Positions 38,475 to 47,100 of a stretch of DNA of 64,000 bases are shown here, piece by piece (the stretch's first letter is position 1; every line of letters begins with the position of its first letter). Origin of the DNA: Algoriphagus zhangzhouensis (lineage in GTDB: Bacteria; Bacteroidota; Bacteroidia; Cytophagales; Cyclobacteriaceae); NCBI RefSeq assembly GCF_900148515.1, contig NZ_FRXN01000005.1, positions 255,186 to 319,185 on the forward strand, given 5' to 3'. The notes under the pieces were generated by a model. The model searched no databases. It saw nothing but the letters and a program-made list of their open reading frames with translations, and was not told where the DNA came from. A program made the translations under genes and the position numbers.

Positions 38475-39053
38475 ATGAAAAATAAATTAATTCTATTTCT
38501 TGGCCTCTTTCTTGCAAGTTCGGTAGTAGTCCTTGCCCAGTCAGATGACATCAGCCCAGCTAGAAAGCAGGCGATTGACTCTTTGGCATTGGAGAAAGTA
38601 AAAGACTTAAGTAAATACATCGCTATCATCGGTAGCAAAGACACTCAGTTTTCTGAGGCAAACCGCGTGATGGATCGTGCTGAGGAGCTTTTTGCTCCAG
38701 GAGCTGAAATGGGTGTTTCTAGTATCAACTCTAATGAGATCGCTTACTATAAAGTAAGAAGATACTTTGAGCGTCTAATGGCTTTGAACTACGACCGTGT
38801 CAATATCACTTGGTATGATATCCAATATATCTCAGATTTGGAAAGACAACCTGACGGTAGATATGTAGGTGTGATTACCATCTTCCAGAGATTCGAAGGT
38901 ACTTCTATCGAAACTGGTATGAACTACAAAGACACCACTAAGAAAGACATCACGATCTACGTAGAGAAAAAACAAACTCAAATTGCCGGTAGAACCATCG
39001 AATTCTGGGATGTGATGCTTGGTGATGTGCGAGTGACTGAAACCTCCGCATGA
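38475..39053 (+). CDS. Exported protein with NTF2-like domain
   Basis: A 192-residue protein with a clear signal peptide (KNKLILFLGLFLASSVVVLA). Residues about 40-150 look like a cone-shaped NTF2-like fold: a helix pair around SEANRVMDRAEELFAPGAEM, then VRRYFERLMALNYDRVNITW and strands with GRYVGVITIFQRFEG. The same arrangement appears at the front of the LRR protein two genes downstream. The codon pattern here is richer in strong codons (repeated GGT, ATC, AAG) than in neighbouring genes, hinting at high expression. It is 24 bases after the lipoprotein gene and ends in ATGA overlap with the next gene. Confidence 0.72.
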   Translation: MKNKLILFLGLFLASSVVVLAQSDDISPARKQAIDSLALEKVKDLSKYIAIIGSKDTQFSEANRVMDRAEELFAPGAEMGVSSINSNEIAYYKVRRYFERLMALNYDRVNITWYDIQYISDLERQPDGRYVGVITIFQRFEGTSIETGMNYKDTTKKDITIYVEKKQTQIAGRTIEFWDVMLGDVRVTETSA

Positions 39054-39892
39054 GATTTACCCTAATTATTTTTGCGATTTTTATCGCAAGCATTTCGATT
39101 GTATCCGCTCAGGGCATTGGCTCTGGCGGTACAATCAAAGATGATGGCAGATTTGCCGCTTCTACCAAACAACTAAATCAATTTTTTAGACGCTTCAATG
39201 GTGAAGAGTCACCAACAGATGGGAATACCCGATTTTATCCGGGAGACTCACTCTATCATAATAATGCCTTAAGACAAGGGTTTCTTCAAATCCTTTTTGA
39301 CAATCAGACAAGTTCTATTTCTCGAGATTTAAAGGATCAGTTTACTAAAAATGTCCTTTCAGAGGTCTACCCTCAATATCTTAATTTTCACAGAGTAGGG
39401 TGGTATTCTGAAGTTCAGGCAGAGTTTACTTTTAAAGGAAAAAGAGAAAGTGCTACGCTTATCCTAAAAATCCAACCTGAGGGTTTGGGCTACGAATGGG
39501 TAATAGATGCAGTTAGCTTTCCTCCATTTAAGAATTTGTTCAATAAGCCAGTAGGAGAGGAGAAGGATTTTCTTCATCCACTTTCCCATGAACTGGGCTT
39601 TATGAATTTAAGAAGGGCGTTTCAGGATTCTAAAGTTCCTGAGGCGTTCACAGGTTCCACCTTTCACCCGGACTACCTGACCTTGTTTTTGTATGAAATG
39701 AAACAGAATAATATAAAATTCATCACGGTGAATGATGTTAAGTTTCATTTTTTCCAAATAGATGGCTGGTATTTTGAAGTATCACAGTTCAACCGTCCCG
39801 GATTCAATACAGGATGGCTGATTTCTAATCTAGTAAAGCTTAATCCTGGAGATAAGGAAACCATTGAAAAGTACATTTATGATCAGAAGTAA
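39050..39892 (+). CDS. Exported protein of unknown function
   Basis: A 280-residue protein with a signal peptide (RFTLIIFAIFIASISIVSA, cut before Q). Notable motifs are LNQFFRRFNGEESPTDGN near the N-terminus and LGFMNLRRAFQDSK in the middle. I recall RFNxEE-type exported proteins from other Bacteroidota but no known function. It is translationally coupled to the gene before it by ATGA and overlaps the next gene by a few bases. Probably a periplasmic or outer-membrane partner of the same operon. Confidence 0.7.
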   Translation: MRFTLIIFAIFIASISIVSAQGIGSGGTIKDDGRFAASTKQLNQFFRRFNGEESPTDGNTRFYPGDSLYHNNALRQGFLQILFDNQTSSISRDLKDQFTKNVLSEVYPQYLNFHRVGWYSEVQAEFTFKGKRESATLILKIQPEGLGYEWVIDAVSFPPFKNLFNKPVGEEKDFLHPLSHELGFMNLRRAFQDSKVPEAFTGSTFHPDYLTLFLYEMKQNNIKFITVNDVKFHFFQIDGWYFEVSQFNRPGFNTGWLISNLVKLNPGDKETIEKYIYDQK

Positions 39893-42332
39893 CAGACATT
39901 TTCTTTTTCTGGTAATTCTTCTTTTAACAAGTCCTTTTGCTTTTTCTCAAAGTATCAAAGGATATACAAAAGAGGAGATCAAAGATTTTTCTTCCAAAGT
40001 CGAAGACCAGGTTAGATTTCTTGAGTATTTGCTGAACACAGTGGGGTCAGCTGAAACTCCTGCTCGAGACAAGGATGTCATCATCAGGGAGAGCTATCTG
40101 AAGATATTTAGAGATGCCAGTGTCCAAGTGGAAGATGATCTACTTTTGGATAGAAAAGTAGTGACCAATAAAGATGTCACGGCTTATATGAAAGACATTG
40201 AGTTCTTCTATCAGAATGTCAATTTCAAATTTAAAATCCGAGACGTAAAACCTGCCCAAAAAGACAATGGAGAGGTCTATTTCGTAGTATCATTGGATAG
40301 GACAATTGACGCTTCAGATAATGATGGGAAGAAAATAACCAATACAAAACCTCGATTTGTAGAAGTAAATCTTGATGATAAAAGCCAGGAGCTGAAAATC
40401 GTCAGTATGTATACGACCAAATTGAGCAGAGATGAGGAGTTACTGGAATGGTGGGAAATCCTAAATCCTCATTGGAAGGCTTATTTCCATGAGAGATTTG
40501 AATTGACACCTTTCGATTCGGTTGATCTGGATCAGCTGTATAGATTTGTTTCCATTGATACCCTAGATATTTCTGGTACAGATAGCTTATTGGATTTACG
40601 TCCTTTGGAAGCTTTAAGGGATTTGAAATATGTCGATTTGAGCAATACCCAAATCACAGCTTTGGGGCCTATTTCCAATGTGACCTTTCTTCAGTATCTC
40701 AATGTAGCCAATACTCCAACTTCAGATATCCAGTTTATCAAATACTCTGATAGGTTGCGTCATTTGGATATCTCCAATACCCAAATTCATGACATCAGTG
40801 AGCTTAGTAATCTGAAGTCTCTAAAAAGCCTAAAAGCTGAGAAAACTCCAATAATGAGTTTTGCAGTGTTAAATGAATTTGACAGCTTGAGGTCTTTGAA
40901 TTTGACGGAAAGCGGGTTTAATAATGCTGAAAATATCAAGGATTTATCACGATTGGAAGACTTGGATTTGAGTAAAAATTACCTGATCAATTTCACAAGT
41001 TTGGGAGAATTGGAATCATTAAAATATATCAACCTGTCTCAAACGAATATAAAAGATCTGACACCGTTAAATAAGTTGTCACATCTGGAGATTGTTGACT
41101 TGACTCAAACTGAAGTAGCTGATATCTCGGTATTGAATGCCAAACCAAACTTAGAAAAGGTATTGGCCGATGAGACAAGTCTTTCGGTAAGCTCTGCGGA
41201 TAATTTTATCAGAAACAACCCTAAAGTATTGTTGATTCACCATGTCAAGGACTTGGAGTCTTGGTGGTCAGGATTATCGGAAGCTTGGAAGGAAAGTCTC
41301 AAAAAGGCTAATTCCCAAATTCGAAGCAACTCTCCAAATGTCGAAGTCCTGACTTCAACGATTGGACTTGAGTCACTCGACCTTTCAGGAGCTGGAGTAG
41401 AGACTCTGAATCCGGTAACTAGATTTGCGAAGCTGAAAAAGATCAACTTGTCAGACAATCCTGTGGGGGACTTACTTCCTCTGAGTGAAGTAAATACGTT
41501 GGAAGAATTGGTAGCTGCCAATACATTGGTCAAGGATTTAAATCCAATAAGAAACAATGAGAGCTTAAAGAAAATTAATTTGGAAGGGAGCCCTGTAGAA
41601 AGTATCCTGCCAATTTTAAGCTTGCCAAATATTAGTTATTTAAATGTCAACGGATCATCGATTTTTGGAGAAGAGGTTCCAGAAGTTTTGATGAAGAAGT
41701 CTGATTTAACTTTGGTTTATAGGGTAGAGGAATTGAATCAATGGTGGACTAATTTACCTTCTGACTGGAAAGAATTGTTTAGAAGGCAGTTTAGCATGCC
41801 TGAGGAGCCTACTACAGAACAATTGCATAATTTGACAGCCAAGTCATCATTAGACCTTGAACGCGTTTCTATTAGAGATATTAGGCCTTTGACTGCTTTT
41901 GTTAATTTAAGGTCCCTGGTGATCTTTGATGCACCTTTGTCTGATATTTCTCCAATCTCAGAACTGCATCTTTTGACCAATTTGAGACTATCTCAAGCAC
42001 CTATTACTGATTTTCTGCCTGTTTCAAGTTTGTTTTCTCTTGAAACCTTAGATCTTTCTAATACAGGAGTTGAAGATCTTGATCCATTGGGTTCATTGAC
42101 TGAATTGAAAGTTTTGAATCTCTCCGGAACAAACTTAACAGGCTTAAAAGGACTAGAAGGACTGATCAACCTAGTTGAGTTAGATGTAGCAAGTACCAAT
42201 TTGAGGTCATTGAGACCGATAGAAGGGCTTAACAATTTGAAGAAATTGAGCTGCTTTAATACCAGGTTGTCCAGCCGAACTGTTGATCGATTTAAGCAAG
42301 CTATTCCTGACTGTGAAGTGAGATATTATTAA
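39879..42332 (+). CDS. Exported leucine-rich-repeat protein with three WW/WK-capped modules
   Basis: An 817-residue protein using ATG at 39879; an in-frame TTG at 39864 only adds five residues before the signal peptide (FLFLVILLLTSPFAFS). Residues about 25-180 resemble the NTF2-like domain of the protein at 38475. Then come three modules, each opening with a helix containing WW...L...WK: at about 186 (LLEWWEILNPHWKAYF), 458 (LESWWSGLSEAWKESL) and 618 (LNQWWTNLPSDWKELF), followed by internalin-like 22-residue LRRs (LxxLxxLDLSxTxIxDLxPL). No sorting domain or anchor follows. A binding scaffold in the envelope is the natural reading; the ligand is unknown. Confidence 0.82.
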   Translation: MIRSNRHFLFLVILLLTSPFAFSQSIKGYTKEEIKDFSSKVEDQVRFLEYLLNTVGSAETPARDKDVIIRESYLKIFRDASVQVEDDLLLDRKVVTNKDVTAYMKDIEFFYQNVNFKFKIRDVKPAQKDNGEVYFVVSLDRTIDASDNDGKKITNTKPRFVEVNLDDKSQELKIVSMYTTKLSRDEELLEWWEILNPHWKAYFHERFELTPFDSVDLDQLYRFVSIDTLDISGTDSLLDLRPLEALRDLKYVDLSNTQITALGPISNVTFLQYLNVANTPTSDIQFIKYSDRLRHLDISNTQIHDISELSNLKSLKSLKAEKTPIMSFAVLNEFDSLRSLNLTESGFNNAENIKDLSRLEDLDLSKNYLINFTSLGELESLKYINLSQTNIKDLTPLNKLSHLEIVDLTQTEVADISVLNAKPNLEKVLADETSLSVSSADNFIRNNPKVLLIHHVKDLESWWSGLSEAWKESLKKANSQIRSNSPNVEVLTSTIGLESLDLSGAGVETLNPVTRFAKLKKINLSDNPVGDLLPLSEVNTLEELVAANTLVKDLNPIRNNESLKKINLEGSPVESILPILSLPNISYLNVNGSSIFGEEVPEVLMKKSDLTLVYRVEELNQWWTNLPSDWKELFRRQFSMPEEPTTEQLHNLTAKSSLDLERVSIRDIRPLTAFVNLRSLVIFDAPLSDISPISELHLLTNLRLSQAPITDFLPVSSLFSLETLDLSNTGVEDLDPLGSLTELKVLNLSGTNLTGLKGLEGLINLVELDVASTNLRSLRPIEGLNNLKKLSCFNTRLSSRTVDRFKQAIPDCEVRYY

Positions 42333-42650
42333 ATTGATCCATTCATATGAAAGCCTCTTCGGATAAATCTGAAGAGGCTTTTTTTATGAGAAATATCATT
42401 AAAGCAATTTTGGAATATTTTTTACCGAAAGGAAATTGCCATTCACCGATAGTTGAACGGTTTTGAGCTAATTTTTTACACGGGCTCTTTCATCAGAATT
42501 ACATTTGTTCAGATCATTTGATTAATCGATGGTCAAAGATTAATCGAATACCTGTTAAACCTATTGGTGGATAAGGAGCATGAGAAATCATGTAAGAGTA
42601 AAAGTTGTTTGATTGCCCTTTTGTCCCCCATGTTAATTCAAATAATGTAA
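42333..42650. other. 318-base intergenic stretch before the signalling cluster
   Basis: Apart from the terminator at its left end I see no gene. The right half is AT-rich and must contain the promoter for 42651. TGATTAATCG (42519-42528) and AAGATTAATCG (42535-42545) form a close direct repeat of GATTAATCGA that could be an operator. Confidence 0.5.
42351..42387 (+). terminator. Rho-independent terminator after the LRR gene
   Basis: AAGCCTCTTC, a ten-base loop GGATAAATCT, GAAGAGGCTT, then seven T. The 10-bp stem is perfect. It closes the four-gene envelope operon. Confidence 0.9.
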
Positions 42651-43055
42651 ATGTCAGATCAAGTGGAAAACCAATTCTTCCCGCTCAGCTACCAAGAGCA
42701 AATCTTGGATAGCTATGATCTGATCACATCAGTTTTTGGAGAGATTGGGGGACAAAACAACTTGTCCTACGAGTTGGATGGATCTTTACCTGTCATAGTT
42801 GGAAGTCCTCTGGACCTTAAAACCAGATTTAAGGATTTTATTTCTGTTTTGGTTAAAGAAAAACCCATGAATCACCTGTCAGTTTATGTAAGTCATATCA
42901 AAGATCCCAAACATTGGATTTTTACCTTTTTGGTAAAAATGGGGATTGGAGATACTAGGAGGGGGAAAGAAATGGTTTTGGATGTTGACCCTGTTAAAAC
43001 TTCCTTGTCTATCCCTAAAAGGGGAGGAGACTGTTACCCAATCTATCTACTCTAA
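42651..43055 (+). CDS. Stand-alone degenerate histidine-kinase ATPase-like protein
   Basis: A 134-residue protein whose layout follows the front of a HATPase_c domain: YELDGSLPVIVGSPLDLKTR corresponds to the usual LPxVxGDxxxLxQ strand-turn-helix, FKDFISVLVKEKP sits where the N-box NLxxNAxKF belongs but lacks its asparagines, and WIFTFLVKMGIGD sits where FxVxDNGIGI belongs but has lost the aspartate. No dimerisation/phosphoacceptor helix precedes it. ATP binding is therefore doubtful; a docking or regulatory role toward a phosphorelay is my inference. The next gene, 17 bases on, encodes an Hpt-like protein, and then a LytTR regulator. Confidence 0.55.
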   Translation: MSDQVENQFFPLSYQEQILDSYDLITSVFGEIGGQNNLSYELDGSLPVIVGSPLDLKTRFKDFISVLVKEKPMNHLSVYVSHIKDPKHWIFTFLVKMGIGDTRRGKEMVLDVDPVKTSLSIPKRGGDCYPIYLL

Positions 43056-43072
43056 ATGCATCCAAGACTATT

Positions 43073-43393
43073 ATGGAACCCTCTATGACTTATTTAGATG
43101 AATTATCCGGTGGAAATGAGGAGTTTAAGAAAAAGATTGTGAAAATAATCTTAGCAGAACTCCCAGAAGAGTATACGCTATATAAACATGCTATTGCTGG
43201 AGGTAATTATTTTTGGGCTTCAGAAATTGTCCATCGTATTATCCAAAAGATCGCTTTTTTTCAATTAGAAGAATCCTATAAAAAAGTGGAGAAGCATGAA
43301 AAGTATTTGAGGGAAGGGAATTTAAAATACCATCCATATTTTAATGAAGTGGTTACTAAAATTCTTAACTTCCTGCCAAAATACTCTATATAA
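43073..43393 (+). CDS. Hpt-like histidine phosphotransfer protein
   Basis: A 106-residue helical protein that fills a single Hpt domain: LDELSGGNEEFKKKIVKIIL as the first helix, a gap with GGNYFWAS, then EIVHRIIQKIAFFQLEESYKKVEKHE where His54 takes the phosphoacceptor position. The usual H-x-x-K-G/S is H-R-I-I-Q here, so the residues around the histidine are atypical. It would carry phosphate between a hybrid kinase and a response regulator; the regulator gene starts two bases downstream. Confidence 0.65.
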   Translation: MEPSMTYLDELSGGNEEFKKKIVKIILAELPEEYTLYKHAIAGGNYFWASEIVHRIIQKIAFFQLEESYKKVEKHEKYLREGNLKYHPYFNEVVTKILNFLPKYSI

Positions 43394-43395
43394 TT

Positions 43396-44103
43396 ATGAA
43401 CTGTATCATCTTAGATGATGAAAGCGTATCGAGAGAGATATTAACTTTTTTATGTAATAAACAACCAGAGTTGAGTTTGAAAGGAAGTTTTGCAAGTGCA
43501 ATTGAGGCCTTTAGGTTTTTAAATAGTTCTGAAGTTGATTTGATTTTTCTAGATATACATATGCCTGGTTTTAATGGCTTTGATTTTATTCAAACTTTGA
43601 AGAACCCTCCTTTAGTAATAATTACCTCTTCGGATAAAGGGCAGGCTATTCATGCATTTGAATATGATAGTATTATTGATTTCTTAAGTAAACCTATTGA
43701 TCCTGAGAGGTTTGTGAAGTCTGTTCAAAAAGCTTCAAATATGTTGATCGAAAGGGTGACTGTAAAAACTAAAGAGAATAAGCCACAAGAATCAGATCAG
43801 TTTTATATCAATATTGATAAAAAACTGATCAAATTAGATTTAAAGCAAGTTTACTTTTTTAAAGCTCAAGGTGACTATGTTCAGATCTTATTAGAGAAAG
43901 GAGAATACTTGGTGCATACCACTTTATCAAATGTTCTAGATAAACTGCCTTCGGATAGCTTTTTTCAGGTACACCGGTCTTATATTATTAATTTGAGTAA
44001 AATTATTGATATTCAAGATAATACGGTTTTGATAGATAAAACTGTCATCCCAATTAGTCGGTATAAGAAGGCTGATTTAATGAGAAGAATAAACTTATTT
44101 TAG
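43396..44103 (+). CDS. LytTR-family response regulator
   Basis: A 235-residue two-domain regulator. The receiver covers residues 1-120: acidic pocket DDES, phosphoacceptor D53 in LIFLDIHMPGFNG, threonine switch in IITSSDKG and lysine in FLSKPIDPERF. Residues 130-235 form the LytTR DNA-binding domain (VYFFKAQGDYVQILL, FFQVHRSYIINLSKI, IPISRYKKADLMRRI). LytTR proteins bind paired direct repeats upstream of their targets. It ends only 7 bases from the convergent hybrid kinase gene, with which it probably shares a pathway. Confidence 0.9.
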   Translation: MNCIILDDESVSREILTFLCNKQPELSLKGSFASAIEAFRFLNSSEVDLIFLDIHMPGFNGFDFIQTLKNPPLVIITSSDKGQAIHAFEYDSIIDFLSKPIDPERFVKSVQKASNMLIERVTVKTKENKPQESDQFYINIDKKLIKLDLKQVYFFKAQGDYVQILLEKGEYLVHTTLSNVLDKLPSDSFFQVHRSYIINLSKIIDIQDNTVLIDKTVIPISRYKKADLMRRINLF

Positions 44104-44110
44104 TTGGTAT

Positions 44111-47100
44111 TTACTTTTTAAGTAACTCTAATATTAGTTCTATTTCTTTTTCTATTTTTTCTAATTGTTTTATTAAAGATTCCTGATTAATCTCTTTTGT
44201 AAGTTCAAATTCCTCTGACATTTTGGCTAATTGATTCATCCCAGAACTTACAGCGGTACCATATAGTTTATGGCCAGCCTCCTTAATGCCTGGAAGATTT
44301 TTAGCCTCGATTTCTTTCCTAAGGCTTAGCTTTGATCGACTTAATTCAGATTTAACAATTTCAATAATTCCTTCCCAGACTTCAGAATTGTAGTCAGTAT
44401 ATAGCTTAAGTACTTCCGGGTCATAATGATCGGTTTCTTTTAGGGCAGTGGTATCTGAATTGGAGTCTGCATTAAAAGTCGCCCATTTTTCAAGTACTTC
44501 TCGAAGCATGTCCTCTACGATAGGTTTGACTACAAAATCATTCATCCCCACGGCCAGGCACTTTTCTTTTTCGCCTTTGACATTACCTGCAGTCAATGCT
44601 ATAATTGGAACATTCTGACCATTTGAGAGGGATCTGATTTTTTCTGTTGCTACATAACCATTCATTTCTGGCATCTGAATATCCATGAAAATTAAATCAG
44701 GTATTGTTTCTTCACATCGTTCCAAAGCCTCTTTTCCATTCATGGCTTTTATCAGAGTGATGTTAGGGGCAATTTTTCGGAAAATCGTTTCAGCCAATAA
44801 CATGTTGACAGGATTGTCTTCCGCAATTAATACTTTGAGGGATTTGTCTTGAAAAGGAATTGCCTCAACTTCTATTTGATTATCTTCTACTTCTTCCTTG
44901 AGATGGGAAAGCACATGGTAGAATTCCTGAAGTTTCAACGGTTTGATCATTCGGAACTTAATATTCAAATCTTTGCAGGCCTGAATGATTCTTTGATCAT
45001 CCGATGAGCTGTGAAGCAAAAGAATAGGCATGTCCTCCAAATGATCATTGAAGCTTTCCCTTATCTTTTTGATGGTTTCTATCCCATCCATAAATGGCAT
45101 GTGGTAATCCATCAAAATCACATCGAATTGCTTCCCTTTGGAAAGAATCTGCAACGCTTCAAATCCATTTTTAGCCTCGGTTGTTTTAATGTTTTTCAGT
45201 AAAAGCATCTGGTTGACAATGAGTCGATTATTGTCATTGTCGTCTACCACCAAAACCTCTTTGATTTCTTCCATTCCAGACCATTCAATCGGATCGCCTA
45301 CTTCGGTTTCCAGAACTACATCGAAATAGAATGTACTTCCTTTTCCCGGGGAGGAGATTAATTGGAGTTTACTTCCCATCAAACCTAAGAGTTTGTTTGA
45401 AATGGTCAGACCAAGTCCGGTTCCTCCATACTTTTTGGTAGTTGAGCTGTCTTCTTGGGAGAAAGCTTCGAAGATTTTTTCTTGCTTTTCTAAACTGATT
45501 CCGATTCCAGTATCTCTCACGGAGAATCGAAGAAGGTTTTTACCTTCCACCTCATTTAGATTTTCAATTTTTAGTTCAATCTCTCCTTCCTCGGTAAACT
45601 TGGAAGCATTCCCTAAAAGGTTGACCAATACCTGCTTAAGTCTTACAGAATCTGCATGGATAAAACGAGGGAGGCTCGGATCAACATTGAGTAGCATTTC
45701 AAGTCCCTTGTTTTGAATCTGGTATGTGATAATATCTGTAGCCTGCGATGCCATTTCAAATAGATCACTTTTGTCTATGTCCAACTCAAGCTTACCAGCT
45801 TCGATTTTAGAGAAATCTAGAATGTCGTTGATGATACTTAAAAGTGCATTTGCAGATTGGTTGACAATGGTCAGGTATTGAAGCTGTGTTTCATTTAGCT
45901 TTGTTTTGAGGACAAGATCTGTGAAACCAATTACCCCATTCAAAGGTGTTCTGATTTCATGGCTCATATTTGCCAAAAATTCAGATTTAGCTCTGCTTGC
46001 TTCTTCAGCTACTAATTTGGCATTTTTCAGTTCCTCTCGACGTTTGACCATACCCGTGATATTTTGGGTATATAGCATCATGCCTCCTATTTTGCCATCG
46101 TGCATAAACCATGGTCGCATTTCCCAGCTTACATAAACATCTTCATCAGAACCGGGAAGTTTAAAAATGTCCTCTTGCTTACTTTCAACATTTCCCCTAA
46201 GTACACTGAAAAACAACTCTTTGATTTCATCGTCTATTACTTCTGCGAAAAGATCAAAATGATATTTTCCAATTACATTTTGATTTTTTGGTTGAAATTC
46301 TTCGAGCCATCTATTGCTAACGGCAATATATTTAAGGTCTTTATCGAGCATTGCTACAGCAGCTGGAGTATGCTTGACGAAGGCCGAAAGTCTGCTTTTT
46401 TCATTAGTGAGTTCGATCTCAGTCTCCACTTTATCAGTGATGTCTATGGCTATACCTAAATAGCCAATGCTGATATTTTCGGTGTCTTTGATTGGAGTTA
46501 CTACCAAAGAAACTAGGCGTTTTTTACCATCTTTTCTAATATAGGTCCAGTCCCGTTGCTCTGACCCATCTCTCTCAGCCCTTGCTACAAAAGTTTGAAA
46601 TCCTTCTACGGGTTTCTCGAACTCGTCTGAGACCACTTTTGAATGAGCAATAACTTCCTGTTTCAAGTGAATTATTTCAGGAGTTTGTTTTCCGATCATT
46701 TCTTCAGCATGGTAGCCAAGCATTTTTTCTGCCCCTCTGTTGAAGACTGTGATTACACCGGTCAAATCCGTCGCAATTACACTAACTTCTGAAGAGGCAC
46801 TAAAAACGTCATCCAAAAGCTTTTTTGCTGAAGCAGCCTCTAATTCAGCCTTTTTTGTTTCATCAATGTCCTGAAATGTCCCAACGACTCTGATGCATTT
46901 CCCAGCTTCCATGATTGGCTTTCCAATGGCTCTTACCCAAAGGGTTTTTCCTTTTGCAGTAATGATTTGAAGTTCCAAACTCCAAGGTTTTCCTTCATTG
47001 ATGGCTTCATCTACAGCTTTTGTGATTTTCTCTCTGCTTTCCCCTGCTTTGTAAAAATTAATGCCAGATTCGAGGTCAGGAACAAAGTCATCAGGGACTT

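Noticed and set aside
41237..42235. Several minus-strand frames opposite the LRR gene
   Set aside because: They are by-products of the LRR codon pattern.
45393..46459. Plus-strand frames opposite the hybrid kinase gene
   Set aside because: They mirror conserved HATPase, HisKA and PAS codons of the minus-strand gene and have no own features.
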